A DNA stretch of 64,000 nt from Streptomyces formicae. GTDB lineage: Bacteria > Actinomycetota > Actinomycetes > Streptomycetales > Streptomycetaceae. The stretch spans positions 6,758,001 to 6,822,000 of the forward strand of contig NZ_CP071872.1 of the NCBI RefSeq assembly GCF_022647665.1, in the 5' to 3' direction. This document shows, one piece after another, positions 6,192 through 15,417 of the stretch. A program made the translations under genes and the position numbers. Numbering within the stretch: the first letter of the stretch is position 1; every line of letters begins with the position of its first letter. The notes below the pieces were generated by a model that saw only the letters and a program-made list of their open reading frames with translations, had not been told where the DNA came from and made no database searches.

Positions 6192-8321
6192 TCAGCTGTC
6201 CTGGCGGATGAAGTGGGTCAGTGAGTAGGTCCAGCTGGTTGTGGTGGGGCTGGTCCAGCCGGTCTTGACGGTGTCGAGGGTGTTGTCGGGCTTGGAGAGC
6301 CAGGTGAACATCTTGACGTTGCCGTCGCTGTAGCCGTACATGGCGCCGAGGTCGTCGCGGCCGTCGCCGTTGTAGTCGCCGGGCACGATCTGCATCGACT
6401 GGTAGGTCATGGTGCCGGCGGGGATGGTCATGGCTGCCTGGGGGGAGGTGAAGGTGCCGTCGGTGTTGCCCGCCAGGGTGTAGTAGACGGTGTCGCGGCC
6501 GTCGGGGTAGTCGAACCAGAGGGCCACGTCGTCGCGTCGGTCGCCGTTGAAGTCGCCGGCGTAGACGGCGGTGCGGGCCCAGTCGCCCCAGCCGTCGTGG
6601 CTCCAGGCCTGTATGGGGGCGTTGAAGCCTCCCGTGGGGTTGGCCGTGAACGTCCACAGCTTGACGGCGCTGGCAGCGTAGTCGTAGAGGATCGTGATGT
6701 CGTCGCGGCCGTCACCGTTGAAGTCGCCGGTGATGTACTTGGCCATGGAGGCGGACCAGTTGTTGGGCGCGGACCAGCTCTTGACGGGGGCGGCGAAGCC
6801 ACCGTTGGCGTTGGCGGCGAAGGTGAACAGGGCGTCCGAGCCGTCGGCGTAGTCGTACCAGGCGGCGATGTCGTCGCGTCCGTCGGCGTTGAAGTCGCCG
6901 ACGTGGAGGGTGGAGCGGGTGGGGTCCCAGGTCCCTGCCGGGGAGGTCCAGGACGCGGTCGGCGACTGGACACCGCCGTCGGCCCTGCCGAGGAACGTCC
7001 ACAGCTTCGCGGTGTCGTCCGGGTAGTCGTAGATCATCGCGACATCCGCACGGCCGTCGCCGTTGAAGTCGCCCTGGACACGCTGGGACAGGCTCATCGT
7101 CCAGTTGTTGCCCGTGCTCTTGTATGCCTGGAACGGAGCGGCGAAGGTGCCGTCGGCGGTGCCGGCGAAGGTGTGGATGCCGTCCTTGCCGTCGGTGTAC
7201 TCGTACCAGTCGGTCATGTCGCTGAGCCCGTCGCCGTTGACGTCACGGCGCGGTGCGCTGTTGCTGGACCACTGGGAGGCGTTCTGGGCGTCGTGGATGA
7301 CCAGGTTGCCGCGGTTCTGCAGGATGGCGTAGCCGCCGGTGGCGGTGGTCTTCGACTCCCACAGGGTGGTGGTGTCGGCGGCATTGCGGACGACGAGGTT
7401 GCCGTCGGTACCGAGTTCGGCAGTGGCGCCGGGGTAGCCGCCGGTGCCGGTGGACCACAGGATCTTGCCGCCCGGGTTGGTGATGACGAGGTTGCCGTCG
7501 GTCTGCATGGTCAGCCGGGTCACGGCGGAGACGAGGCTGTCACCGGAGAGCAACTGCTGACCGGCATTCAGGCGGTTGCCGAGGGTGATGTTGTCGACTC
7601 GGGTGGCGGTGGCGTCGGTACGGGTCTCCGTCGTGTCGGTGCCGAAGCAACCGCCCTGCCAGGAGTGGCTGCTGACGGCGACGACTTCCAGGGTGCCGCT
7701 CTTGTCTCGCAGGAGCGGGGCGCCGGTGTCGCCGCTACAGATGGCGTCGTTCGCCGTCTTGCCAGCGATGTTCAGCTCGGTCTCGGTGACCGTGTTGACC
7801 GTGAAGGCGGCGGTGTGGAGCTTCTTGGGCGCCCACTCGGTCTTGGTACGGCCGTAGCCGGCGACCGTGAGCGTGTCGCCCTGGACTGCCGGAGCAGTCG
7901 CCATGGCCACGGGCGTGATTCCGGTCGCGGGCGTGGCGAGGCGCGCCATGACCATGTCGCGGCCGGCGCGGGGCACCAGGTCGACGATCTCGCTGACGTG
8001 GCCGCCAGTTCCGGTGATATCGGCGCGGCCGATCGTCGCGACCGTCTTCTCCGCAGGCTTGCCCGGCGTGAGCTCCGTGAGCCCACCGGTGAAGCAGGAA
8101 GCAGCAGTCAGCACCCACTGGGCATCGACGAGGGCACCCGTACAGGCACGGCGGGTGTCGTCGTTGTCGCCTATTTCGAGGCGTGCGGTGAACGCGTAGG
8201 TGCTGTCGGTGGCGGGAGTGCCGGTGACGGCGTGCGCGGGACCGGCGGTGAGGGTGCCGGCCGCCGCTATCGCCGCGACAGCGCTCGCCACAACAGCGGC
8301 AAGAGGATGTCTCGAAGACAC
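6192..8321 (-). CDS. Secreted trypsin-fold protein with altered catalytic residues, lectin and FG-GAP repeats
   Basis: 709 residues from GTG 8321, chosen because CCAAGGAATC precedes it at good distance; an ATG further upstream lacks a ribosome site. Signal peptide with cleavage after AGPAHA. Residues about 35-250 are a trypsin/S1 fold: CTGALVDAQWVLTAASCF and CSGDTGAPLLR. The positions normally occupied by catalytic His (TAAHC) and Ser (GDSGGP) read Ser and Thr, so proteolysis is doubtful. Residues about 255-355 are a bulb-type lectin-like domain (LTMQTDGNLVI, AELGTDGNLVV). The rest is about six FG-GAP/VCBS repeats with calcium-loop motifs DVNGDGLSD, DFNGDGRAD, DFNADGRDD, DFNGDGRDD, DFNGDRRDD and DYNGDGRDD. 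It is probably an extracellular binding protein; ligand unknown. A fragment of a related gene lies just upstream (8363-8795). Confidence 0.88.
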   Translation of the reverse strand: MSSRHPLAAVVASAVAAIAAAGTLTAGPAHAVTGTPATDSTYAFTARLEIGDNDDTRRACTGALVDAQWVLTAASCFTGGLTELTPGKPAEKTVATIGRADITGTGGHVSEIVDLVPRAGRDMVMARLATPATGITPVAMATAPAVQGDTLTVAGYGRTKTEWAPKKLHTAAFTVNTVTETELNIAGKTANDAICSGDTGAPLLRDKSGTLEVVAVSSHSWQGGCFGTDTTETRTDATATRVDNITLGNRLNAGQQLLSGDSLVSAVTRLTMQTDGNLVITNPGGKILWSTGTGGYPGATAELGTDGNLVVRNAADTTTLWESKTTATGGYAILQNRGNLVIHDAQNASQWSSNSAPRRDVNGDGLSDMTDWYEYTDGKDGIHTFAGTADGTFAAPFQAYKSTGNNWTMSLSQRVQGDFNGDGRADVAMIYDYPDDTAKLWTFLGRADGGVQSPTASWTSPAGTWDPTRSTLHVGDFNADGRDDIAAWYDYADGSDALFTFAANANGGFAAPVKSWSAPNNWSASMAKYITGDFNGDGRDDITILYDYAASAVKLWTFTANPTGGFNAPIQAWSHDGWGDWARTAVYAGDFNGDRRDDVALWFDYPDGRDTVYYTLAGNTDGTFTSPQAAMTIPAGTMTYQSMQIVPGDYNGDGRDDLGAMYGYSDGNVKMFTWLSKPDNTLDTVKTGWTSPTTTSWTYSLTHFIRQDS

Positions 8322-8362
8322 GATCGATTCCTTGGAAATACAGGTCAGACGGCGAAGCGAAG

Positions 8363-8795
8363 TCAGCTTGCCGAGGTGATGGTGGGCCATATCAGGCGGC
8401 CGGGAGCGATGGTTCCGGTGCCGTCGCCGGCATATCCGTACAGGCCGCCTGCGTTCACGCGGCCCAGGACGTCGCCCTTGCCGTCGCCGTTGACGTCACC
8501 GGCGAGGACGGTCTTCATCCCCGACCAGGTGGTGTCGGGCCATATCTGACGCGCGGCGCCGAGCCCGTGCTGGGCGGTGCCGGGGTTAGAGGTGCAGCTT
8601 CCCGTCCGGCGCTACAGCCACCATGTCGTCGTAGCCGTCGCCGGTCAGGTCGCCCGCGGCGATGTGGCGCTTGGTCCACGACTTGTCCTGCCACAGCTTC
8701 AGCCGCGCACCGCTCAGGGCGCCGTCGGTGTTGCTCGGGTAGCCGTAGAGCGCACCGTCCGCGGCCTGGACGGCGAGACCGTCGCGGCGCGGCAG
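8363..8795 (-). pseudogene. Fragment of an FG-GAP repeat protein gene
   Basis: Minus-strand reading gives an FG-GAP repeat (DGALYGYPSNTDGALSG, IAAGDLTGDGYDDMVAVAPD), then a frame break at HL-stop near 8590. The homologous continuation is in another frame (NPGTAQHGLGA, VLAGDVNGDGKGDVLGRVN, GTIAPGRLIWP) and stops at 8363. No start codon or signal peptide remains and the fragment abuts the downstream end of the next gene. It is the C-terminal remnant of a secreted protein of the kind found intact next door. Confidence 0.75.
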
Positions 8796-8801
8796 CCCAG
8801 A

Positions 8802-9314
8802 TCAGCCCTTGAGGCGAATTTCTACCAGGGCGGACTGCTTGCCGGTGTCGCCGGCGATGCCGACGGTGGTGAGGTCGTTCGCGGGGGCCTGGACGACGGT
8901 TTCCTCGCCCTCGGCGGTCAGTGTTGCCTGAATCGGCTGGTCTCCCGTCCAGAGGTTGAAGGTCTTGGGGAGCTCCATGGTCAGGTAGCCGGTCGTGGCA
9001 TTGGTCCTGAAGCAGAAGTTGCCGAGGAAGGACTCGACCAGGATGTTCGCGGGGTCCGCTGAGCACGCGGTCTGGTCGGTGATGTCGGTGAGGACGATGT
9101 GGCCGTCACCGCGCTTCAGCGTGATCTGACGCTCCTGAAGGAGCTTGTCGGCGCCGGGGTAGTTGAAGTCCTCGACCGCGAGCGGCATGTCGCCGGCTGC
9201 ACGGGGTGCGGCCGGAGCGGTCTGCGGGGCAGCCAGCGCAGTGGCGCCGAGGCACGCCACGGTCGCCGCAGTGAGCCCTACCAGAAGCGTCTTCCGGGCA
9301 CGGGTTATCGCCAT
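8802..9314 (-). CDS. Small exported protein of a Streptomyces-conserved family, function unknown
   Basis: 170 residues from ATG 9314 with GAGAGGA upstream. Signal peptide (RKTLLVGLTAATVACLGATA) with cleavage near ALAAPQ. The mature part begins with the conserved pattern FNYPGADKLL, then TLKRGDGHIVLTD, paired cysteines (TACSADP, GNFCFRT), GYLTMELPKTFNLW and a C-terminal VEIRLKG. I recall this pattern from many Streptomyces secreted proteins of about 150-180 residues, often encoded near FG-GAP proteins, but no biochemical role is known to me. Predicted all-beta with one disulfide. The gene reads toward the FG-GAP remnant. Confidence 0.75.
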   Translation of the reverse strand: MAITRARKTLLVGLTAATVACLGATALAAPQTAPAAPRAAGDMPLAVEDFNYPGADKLLQERQITLKRGDGHIVLTDITDQTACSADPANILVESFLGNFCFRTNATTGYLTMELPKTFNLWTGDQPIQATLTAEGEETVVQAPANDLTTVGIAGDTGKQSALVEIRLKG

Positions 9315-9588
9315 GGGGTCCTCTCAGGAAGTGAGCCGACTGGGAGCAAACCGGAACGGTGCTCTCCACTTAGCTGAAGTAAAGCATATGTAAGATCCGC
9401 GTGAAGCCATCTCCCCTGTTCATCCACATGAGAGGGACGGGTGGCTAAGTGCATGCCAGATCCGTTCGCAGTTGACAACACCCCGCTGCGACACAACACC
9501 AACGCGAAGCATGCCAAAACAGGTACCTGCACCATAAGGGATGTTGATGTCTCTTTGGGTCATTCCTTAAGTGAAGAAGGGTAGTTGA
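9315..9588. other. Intergenic region between divergent genes
   Basis: 273 bases between the divergent starts at 9314 (-) and 9589 (+). It is noticeably lower in GC than its surroundings and should hold both promoters. I cannot assign -10/-35 boxes with confidence. Confidence 0.5.
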
Positions 9589-12500
9589 GTGAAGCAACGT
9601 TTTCGTTCTATAGGTTCGAGGGGAACCTTCAGGCTTCGACGCAGGCCGAGATCCAAAGCCCTTGCCTCGCGGGTGACGTGTGCGACAGCACTGTCAGCTG
9701 CGCTCGTGGCGGGGCTGTTGGGGGTTTCGCCAGCCTCAGCTGTCGAGCCGTCCTCGCCCTCTGACCGTGAACTGGCGGTCTACTACTGGATGAGCGGTGG
9801 TGTCGGCGTCAAGGAAGCGGCTGAGCAGGCACTCCTTGGCACTGACGAAGACGTCCAAGGGTTCCTCGCGGACCTGCCTGCGATCCAGCAGATCGATGAT
9901 CGTGTGGATGTCTCCCGTGTGCTGAACGCTGGTGGTCCGGCAGTAAGGCAGGCGGCGAAGCAGGCACTGCAGGGCACGCCTGAGGACGTGCAGGCATTCC
10001 TTACTGAGGGGTGGAAGGCTCCGCATGAGTTGGACATGCGGGTGGAGGCCTCGAGGGTTGTCAACTTTGGCGGCCTGGCGGTCAAGGACGCTGGTACCGC
10101 GGCTCTGCAGGGCACGCCTGAGGACGTCAAGAAGTTCCTTCAGGTCGATCAGTACAAGGCGCGGGAAACTGACGACCGGGTTGAGGTCTCCAAGCTCTAC
10201 AACAGCGGTGGGCCGAATGTGAAGGCGGCCGCCAAGCTTGCGTTGATGGGGACGCCCGCGGACGTCGTTGAGTTTCTTGAGGTGGGCCAGTTCGTCGCGC
10301 GCAACCGCGACCAGGAGCACGCCACCATCGCGCAGCTGACGGAGCAGGCTGAGAAGGCCGGCAAGCAGGCCGAGGACGCGACCAAGTCAGCCCAGGATGC
10401 CTCCAGCAAGGCGATTGCGGCAGCGGAGCTTGCCAAGCAGGCGGCGCAGAAGGCCGCTGCGGAGACCGAGGCCGCCAAGGATGACGCCAAGCGTGCGTCG
10501 GTGAAGGCCAAGCAGGCCGCCGATGCAGCTCGGGCCGCCGCTGATGCGGCCCAGACGGCGATCGGTGCAGCCAATGCCGCCAACCGTTCGGCGCGGATCG
10601 CTGCGCTGGCTGCAGCACAAACTGCGAGTGCGGCCGCGGCTGCGGCCGATGCGGCCACACGTGCCTCCAATGCGGCGATCGCCGCGGGCAAGGACGCTAG
10701 CCAGGCCCAGGCCGCCCGTGACCGGGCCAAGATCGCCCGGGATGCGGGAGCACTGGCCCGGAAGTCCGCGCAGGCTGTCGAGAAGGCTAGAAACGCGTCG
10801 CTGGCGGCTGCTGAGGCGGCGGCGGCATCCCTCAGCGCCAGCGGCAACGCGAACACCGCTGCGGCTGCGGCCGACGAAGCGGCCGACTACGCGGATGCCG
10901 CTGGCGCATCCTCGGCTGAGGCCCGGGCTGCGGCTGCGGAGACCCGCCGGCACGCGAACGAGGCTAACCGTGCGGCCAACGCCGCCGAGGCGCTTGCCCG
11001 CAAGTCCGCCGCCGCTGCCAACGAAGCCCGCGACGCCGCCAACTCAGCTGCCGCCCACGCCGAGAACGCCGCGGCCGCTGCCGAGGAAGCTGCGGAACAT
11101 GCCGGTGAGGCAGCCAACCATGCAGCGGAGGCGACGAAGCAGGCGAACGCCGCCAAGGTCGCCGCCGATGCGGCCACGGCCGCGGTGACCATGGCGAAAA
11201 CGACCTTCGACATCGCGCGGGAGACCGAGGCCGAAGACCTCAACACCCGCACCGCCGCAGCCATCGAGAACGCCAAGTCCCAAACGACCATCGCGAACAC
11301 CTTCACTGTCGAGCTCTCCAAGAGCGTGGTCGAGGGCAAGGCGATCGAGGACGACACCAAGGCCCTGACCGCCGAACTCGCGAAGCCGGACGCCGACAGG
11401 ACGGCGATTGCCGACAAGGGCCGCGAGGTTGCCTTGCGGGCGTTGGAGTACTTCGGCTCCTGGCGCCAGGAAGCCGCTGTCCGGGCCCTGTCCGGCACCG
11501 ACGCCGACGTACTCGAGTACCTGCACACCGGGTGGGACAAGGCCGTTCAAGACGAGATCCGCCAGCAAGTCGCCGACATCGCCTCCACCAGTCCCTATGA
11601 GGCCGTGCGAACTGCGGCCACCGAGGTACTGAACGGCACCGATCAGCAGATCCGCGACTTCTACACCACCGGCCGGCACGAGGCTGCCGAGACGGACTAC
11701 CGCGTTGAGGTAAGCAAGATCTTCAACGACGGTGGCACCGCAGTTCAGGAAGCAGCCAAGGCAGCGCTCGAAGACGGCAGCACCCAGGCTCTCCTCGGCT
11801 TCCTCAACAGCGGCCAGTACGCTGCCAAGAACACTGACGAGCGGGTCACTGCCAGCAAGCTGTTCAACGACGGCGGTCCCGAGGTCAAAGCCGCGGCCAA
11901 GATCGCATTGTCAGGACCGGCCGACCAACTGCACACGTTCGTCCAGGCCGGCCAGTACATGGCCGATCGCAAGGACCAGCTCGCCAGCACCCACATTGCT
12001 CAGGTCGAGCGTTTGATCGCCGAGGGTGGCATAGTCGCGGCCAAGGCCCAGCAGAACCGCTGGCTCGCCGCCAAGGCTGCAGCCGAAGCCAATCAGGCCG
12101 CAGCCGAAGCCGCAGCTGCCGCCACCGAGGCGCAGAAGAGCGCCGACCAAGCAGCTGAATACGCCACGCAGGCCGACGCGGCCGCCGACGACGCTGAAAC
12201 CAGCGCTGCGAAAGCCGCCACGTCAGCCACCACCGCACGCAGCGCTGCCAACCGCGCTGAACAAGACGCCATAGCTGCCGAAGAGTCCGCTGCCCAAGCC
12301 GAATTCTCAGCTGACTACGCACGGAACTCGGCGTACGTGGCTAAGGAGGCCGCAGACGAGGCTCGTCAGTCCGCACTGGACGCAGGCAAGAGTGCTGAAG
12401 AGGCGGAAGCACTCTCGAAGCAGGCATGGGCCGACGTCGTCGAGAAGCGCCAGGCCGAAGAAGCCGAAGCTCGCCGCGCTGCAGAAGAAAAGCGCAAGCA

Positions 12501-13107
12501 GGAAAGGGAGCAAGAGAGCAAGCCGCACTGCTACATGCACCCCACCCGGGACACCCTCCCACTCTGCGCACTGGCCGGCATGCCCATCGAAGCTACCCCC
12601 GTCGACCCCGTAATGAAGGAGATAGCCTGGGAGCTTTTGGGCATCAACGACGCCATCGACTGCGCACAGAATCCCACGCTCGCTAAGTGCATCATGGCTG
12701 TGGCGATGGTTCTCCCCGTAGGAAAGCCAGCCAAGCTAACCAAGATGGGCGTGGAAGCAGCAGAGCTCGCCGTTACCGCCACACGCATCAGCCGAATCAG
12801 CAATGTGAAGAAGGTAGCCCTCAATACAGAGGGGAAGCCGTTCGGTACAGTCGACTCGAAGGGCGTCTTTATAGTGACCCCTGACGACATCCAGAAGATC
12901 GCTGCCGACCTCCGGAGTCAACTGGGCGAACCGGACATCATCAGCGAGGTCCCTGGAAAGGGGTCCGTTGAAACCTGGGTGCTCGACGAGGGAAAGGTAA
13001 ACTATCGGAATTTCAGCAGCTCTGGTGGGGCAGGAGACTGGACAATCGATTTCGCTCACGCCCTTCAGAAGGAGCTCGGACTCAGGCGGTATCATGCGAA
13101 GGGATGA
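9589..13107 (+). CDS. ALF-repeat secreted polymorphic toxin-like protein
   Basis: 1172 residues from GTG 9589 (GAAGAAGG upstream). Arg-rich signal peptide cleaved near SPASAVE. ALF repeats (pattern A-x-x-ALxGTxEDVxxFL) occupy about 60-245 and 610-800; long Ala-rich coiled coils fill about 248-560 and 800-975. From residue 977 the composition changes abruptly: a Cys-containing linker, a hydrophobic pretoxin-like segment (DCAQNPTLAKCIMAVAMVLP, about 1024-1043), then a compact C-terminal domain of about 110 residues with YRNFSSSGGAGDWTIDF (1139-1155). This layout (export signal, long repetitive stalk, variable C-terminal domain, small gene directly after) is that of polymorphic toxins. The final motif resembles BECR-fold nuclease toxins as I recall them; that activity is an inference. 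Immunity candidate follows at 13118. Confidence 0.82.
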   Translation: MKQRFRSIGSRGTFRLRRRPRSKALASRVTCATALSAALVAGLLGVSPASAVEPSSPSDRELAVYYWMSGGVGVKEAAEQALLGTDEDVQGFLADLPAIQQIDDRVDVSRVLNAGGPAVRQAAKQALQGTPEDVQAFLTEGWKAPHELDMRVEASRVVNFGGLAVKDAGTAALQGTPEDVKKFLQVDQYKARETDDRVEVSKLYNSGGPNVKAAAKLALMGTPADVVEFLEVGQFVARNRDQEHATIAQLTEQAEKAGKQAEDATKSAQDASSKAIAAAELAKQAAQKAAAETEAAKDDAKRASVKAKQAADAARAAADAAQTAIGAANAANRSARIAALAAAQTASAAAAAADAATRASNAAIAAGKDASQAQAARDRAKIARDAGALARKSAQAVEKARNASLAAAEAAAASLSASGNANTAAAAADEAADYADAAGASSAEARAAAAETRRHANEANRAANAAEALARKSAAAANEARDAANSAAAHAENAAAAAEEAAEHAGEAANHAAEATKQANAAKVAADAATAAVTMAKTTFDIARETEAEDLNTRTAAAIENAKSQTTIANTFTVELSKSVVEGKAIEDDTKALTAELAKPDADRTAIADKGREVALRALEYFGSWRQEAAVRALSGTDADVLEYLHTGWDKAVQDEIRQQVADIASTSPYEAVRTAATEVLNGTDQQIRDFYTTGRHEAAETDYRVEVSKIFNDGGTAVQEAAKAALEDGSTQALLGFLNSGQYAAKNTDERVTASKLFNDGGPEVKAAAKIALSGPADQLHTFVQAGQYMADRKDQLASTHIAQVERLIAEGGIVAAKAQQNRWLAAKAAAEANQAAAEAAAAATEAQKSADQAAEYATQADAAADDAETSAAKAATSATTARSAANRAEQDAIAAEESAAQAEFSADYARNSAYVAKEAADEARQSALDAGKSAEEAEALSKQAWADVVEKRQAEEAEARRAAEEKRKQEREQESKPHCYMHPTRDTLPLCALAGMPIEATPVDPVMKEIAWELLGINDAIDCAQNPTLAKCIMAVAMVLPVGKPAKLTKMGVEAAELAVTATRISRISNVKKVALNTEGKPFGTVDSKGVFIVTPDDIQKIAADLRSQLGEPDIISEVPGKGSVETWVLDEGKVNYRNFSSSGGAGDWTIDFAHALQKELGLRRYHAKG

Positions 13108-13117
13108 GGAGGATAGA

Positions 13118-13453
13118 GTGAGCGGCGATCAGATTTACCAGGAAGAGCTGGACTACCTAGTCGACTACGCTCAGGTGAGCCCCGTCTACTTCTTTCCAGT
13201 GCGCGATGCTGCAGAGGCGATCGCTGGCGATTCTGCCAGCGAATCCGAGATCCGAGCCAGCACCTTGCGACTCATTTCCGACATGTTGGACCGAGGAGTC
13301 CAGATCGGGGACATGAGCAGCAAGAAAGGTGAGACGCTTGTTCCGTGGAGGGTTTCCAAAGAGGCAGCATTGTCTCGAGTCGCAGACGAGATGCGACGCC
13401 TTGACGATCCGATGGAGTTCATCAAAATCTGCTGGTTCAGCGCCGGCGAATAA
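13118..13453 (+). CDS. Candidate immunity protein for the ALF-repeat toxin
   Basis: 111 residues from GTG 13118, chosen over ATG 13094 because GAGGAGG lies 6 bases upstream; 10 bases after the toxin stop (13107). Acidic and leucine-rich, no signal peptide, so cytosolic. The pattern MLDRGVQIGDM, LVPWRVSKEAALSRV, DDPMEFIKICWFSAGE resembles a broad family of small actinobacterial proteins that often accompany toxin-like genes (recalled, not searched). Position, size and cytosolic location fit neutralising a nuclease made in the same cell. It may be translationally coupled to the toxin gene. Confidence 0.65.
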   Translation: MSGDQIYQEELDYLVDYAQVSPVYFFPVRDAAEAIAGDSASESEIRASTLRLISDMLDRGVQIGDMSSKKGETLVPWRVSKEAALSRVADEMRRLDDPMEFIKICWFSAGE

Positions 13454-14241
13454 TCTGATGGAAGTCATTCTCGAGTGACGAGTCGCGGGAGGATCCGACG
13501 CGATGAAGCGTTTCTGGATAGATTGCAGATAGCGCCTGAGCCTTACTCTGCCTGACTATGAGACGCCTCGCATATGATTCCTCCCGCGACCCGTGTACCC
13601 GTTGGCCGATGATCGATTGCGAGTCTAGGCCAGCCAACTCGATCGTTCATGGTGCAACCTCTCCGGTCGGTGAGAACTGAGGATTGCCGAAGTCCTCGTT
13701 TCCCACACCAGTCCGGAGACACCTTCAAAGTGACGAACACTATAACGACTCTCCCGCGCGTTCTTCAGTGGCCGCGGTACCATCTCCACCGGAGCCATCG
13801 ACAAAAGGTGGCTGCACCCACGACGCGGTAACGCATTCATTGTGGGTGCCAACGACTGCCGATCCGATCGAGCACCTATCCAGTCTGGGCCGCTGGATTC
13901 GACGAAATCATCAACTGGGACACAACCCGGCGCCTTCCGTATCCCCCTCCACTCAAACCGAAGAGCAGTTCGCGAAGGCCGGACAGGTAATCTCGCACCA
14001 AATCACAAAGGAACCGGTCAGCATCTAGGACCAGGTTATCCCCTACTTGACCTTGTCCGGTCCCGGTAGATGCTTGACGTTCCTGTCCCAGCTGATGGCT
14101 GACGGTGGCCGTGATCGTTCTGGTGCACTGCGTGGTAGCGACTGGAATCCTTTGTTCCGGATAGCCGATCATGGGTGCATGGAAACCCCTGCGCCCGTGA
14201 GCGTCCTCTCCCTTCGCCCCGTTCTTCCGCATCCCCGCGCG
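13454..14241. other. Gene-poor stretch, nothing recognised
   Basis: About 790 bases with only short overlapping ORFs on both strands, none with a family signature or convincing ribosome site. GC content is lower than in the core genes. It probably represents decayed sequence between the toxin-immunity pair and the frameshifted gene to the right. Confidence 0.5.
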
Positions 14242-14876
14242 ATGTTCCCGTCGGCGGGCATACGGCCCTTGATTGATGGTCGGGACGTGCTCGAGGAGAT
14301 ACACCCTGACGGCGATTCGAGCTGCCGCCAGGAGAAGTGGCTCGGCCCTGCGCAGACGTGGCCCTTGTGGGCTGGTGAGGAGCCGGTCCGGGTAGAGCTG
14401 TCCAACAACGACTGCGACCCCGGCTGCTGCGGAGGTGTCTTCGTCACGATCCAGCGCCGTGGCGACCGCGTGACATGGAAGGACTGGCAGAACACCAACG
14501 ACATTCGGGTTCCGGTTCCGCCAGAGTTCCACTTCGACGCCGTGCAGTATGACGCCGAGCTGGCCCGGGCAGTCGCGGACCACGCTTGGAGGAGCCCGTG
14601 GACACCGCCGCCCGACTGCTCGCCTACGAGCTCGCCGACACCGGCTGGTACGAGCGTTGGAACCTTCTGCCGTTCCCGAACGGGATCAGGGTCAGCGATC
14701 GGGGCGAGTCTCTGAGCGTGTCGATGTGCTTCCGATCCCAGGGGGCGTACGTCAACAACCCGCCCCGCTGGTACTCCATGCCGGTGTCCGCCAGCGAGCC
14801 TGTCGAGGATCAGGTCCGCCACTTCGTCGAGAAGATCACAGCCGCCGACCCTCGTGAGACCGCGCAACGCTTCTGA
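14242..14876 (+). pseudogene. Frameshifted gene for a conserved actinobacterial protein
   Basis: Two adjacent frames form one protein. Frame 1 from ATG 14242 reads FPSAGIRPLIDGRDVLEEI, VELSNNDCDPGCCGGVFVTI and FHFDAVQYDAELARAVADHAW. At about 14585-14592 the frame slips by one base (one G apparently missing in TTGGAGGAG) and the protein continues as EEPVDTAARLLAYELADTG to TGA at 14874. The CxxxCCG-type motif, the FDAxxYDAELARA motif and the final dehydrogenase-free fold match a hypothetical protein family I recall from many Streptomyces genomes; function unknown. An upstream in-frame ATG at 14179 is possible. Either inactivated or a sequencing error. Confidence 0.6.
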
Positions 14877-15127
14877 CCGCATGGCGGTGGCCCGCGCTTC
14901 TCGGCCACGCGGCCGGCGAGACCGCGATGAACAGACACACCCGTTTCGGGCGAGATGAGATCGCCCAGGCCCACCGTCAAGCATCACCTGGTCCCAAACG
15001 TCGCGCATCAGCTGGGACTAGACAGGTGAATTGGCCGAACTGCACAGCACCAGACTCAAGGACCACCCACCACCAGACACCAGCGAGACGTCTCCCCAAC
15101 AGGGAGAGGTCTCAGCCGGAACTGGCC

Positions 15128-15292
15128 TCAGACCCACTCCACCTCGGAGACGATCCGCGCGGCGCGTCCAGGGCCCGGCAGTGGTGTCCGAGAGGAGGCT
15201 GGCGGCGCAGGCGGGCGAGGGGACGAGGCGCCGACCGCGGTCACTGCGGCAGACACCTCGTCCTCACTCACCCCTGCCCGGGCCTCAACCAC
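15128..15292 (-). CDS. Small att-proximal ORF of island 1 (candidate recombination directionality factor)
   Basis: 54 residues if GTG 15292 is the start; the frame is open further upstream, into the detached host-gene tail. The sequence is Pro/Ala-rich with an acidic middle (VSEDEVSAAV) and ends SSRTPLPGPGRAARIVSEVE-WV. The last 20-odd residues match the end of the 62-residue ORF at 28787-28975, which occupies the same place at the right end of island 2. In the circular form of the island this gene and the integrase would lie on either side of attP, reading away from it. A role in excision is a guess based on position, not on homology. Confidence 0.5.
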   Translation of the reverse strand: MVEARAGVSEDEVSAAVTAVGASSPRPPAPPASSRTPLPGPGRAARIVSEVEWV

Positions 15293-15417
15293 CCGAGCGA
15301 TGCGCCTCGCCCACTTCAGTGCGCGTGACCGCTCGGCACTGGCGCAGCGTTCTTGACCGTCAGCGGCAGCAACTTCTTGCCCGTCGGGCCGATTTGGATG
15401 GACGTATCCATCTGCGG
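15218..15417. other. Middle attachment site: island 1 right end with host gene 3' tail, junction to island 2
   Basis: A near-copy of 4217-4423, differing by a few substitutions and a short indel near 15335. On the minus strand 15336-15417 encodes a replacement C-terminus for the TIGR03960 protein (IQIGPTGKKLLPLTVKN and tail), now detached. The similarity to 4217-4423 ends at TGCGG (15413-15417); the next base begins island 2. This site would have been the 3' end of the host gene before island 2 arrived. Confidence 0.78.

Noticed and set aside
13684..14069. Short ORFs between the immunity candidate and the frameshifted gene
   Set aside because: Overlapping frames with irregular composition and no recognisable start or family.
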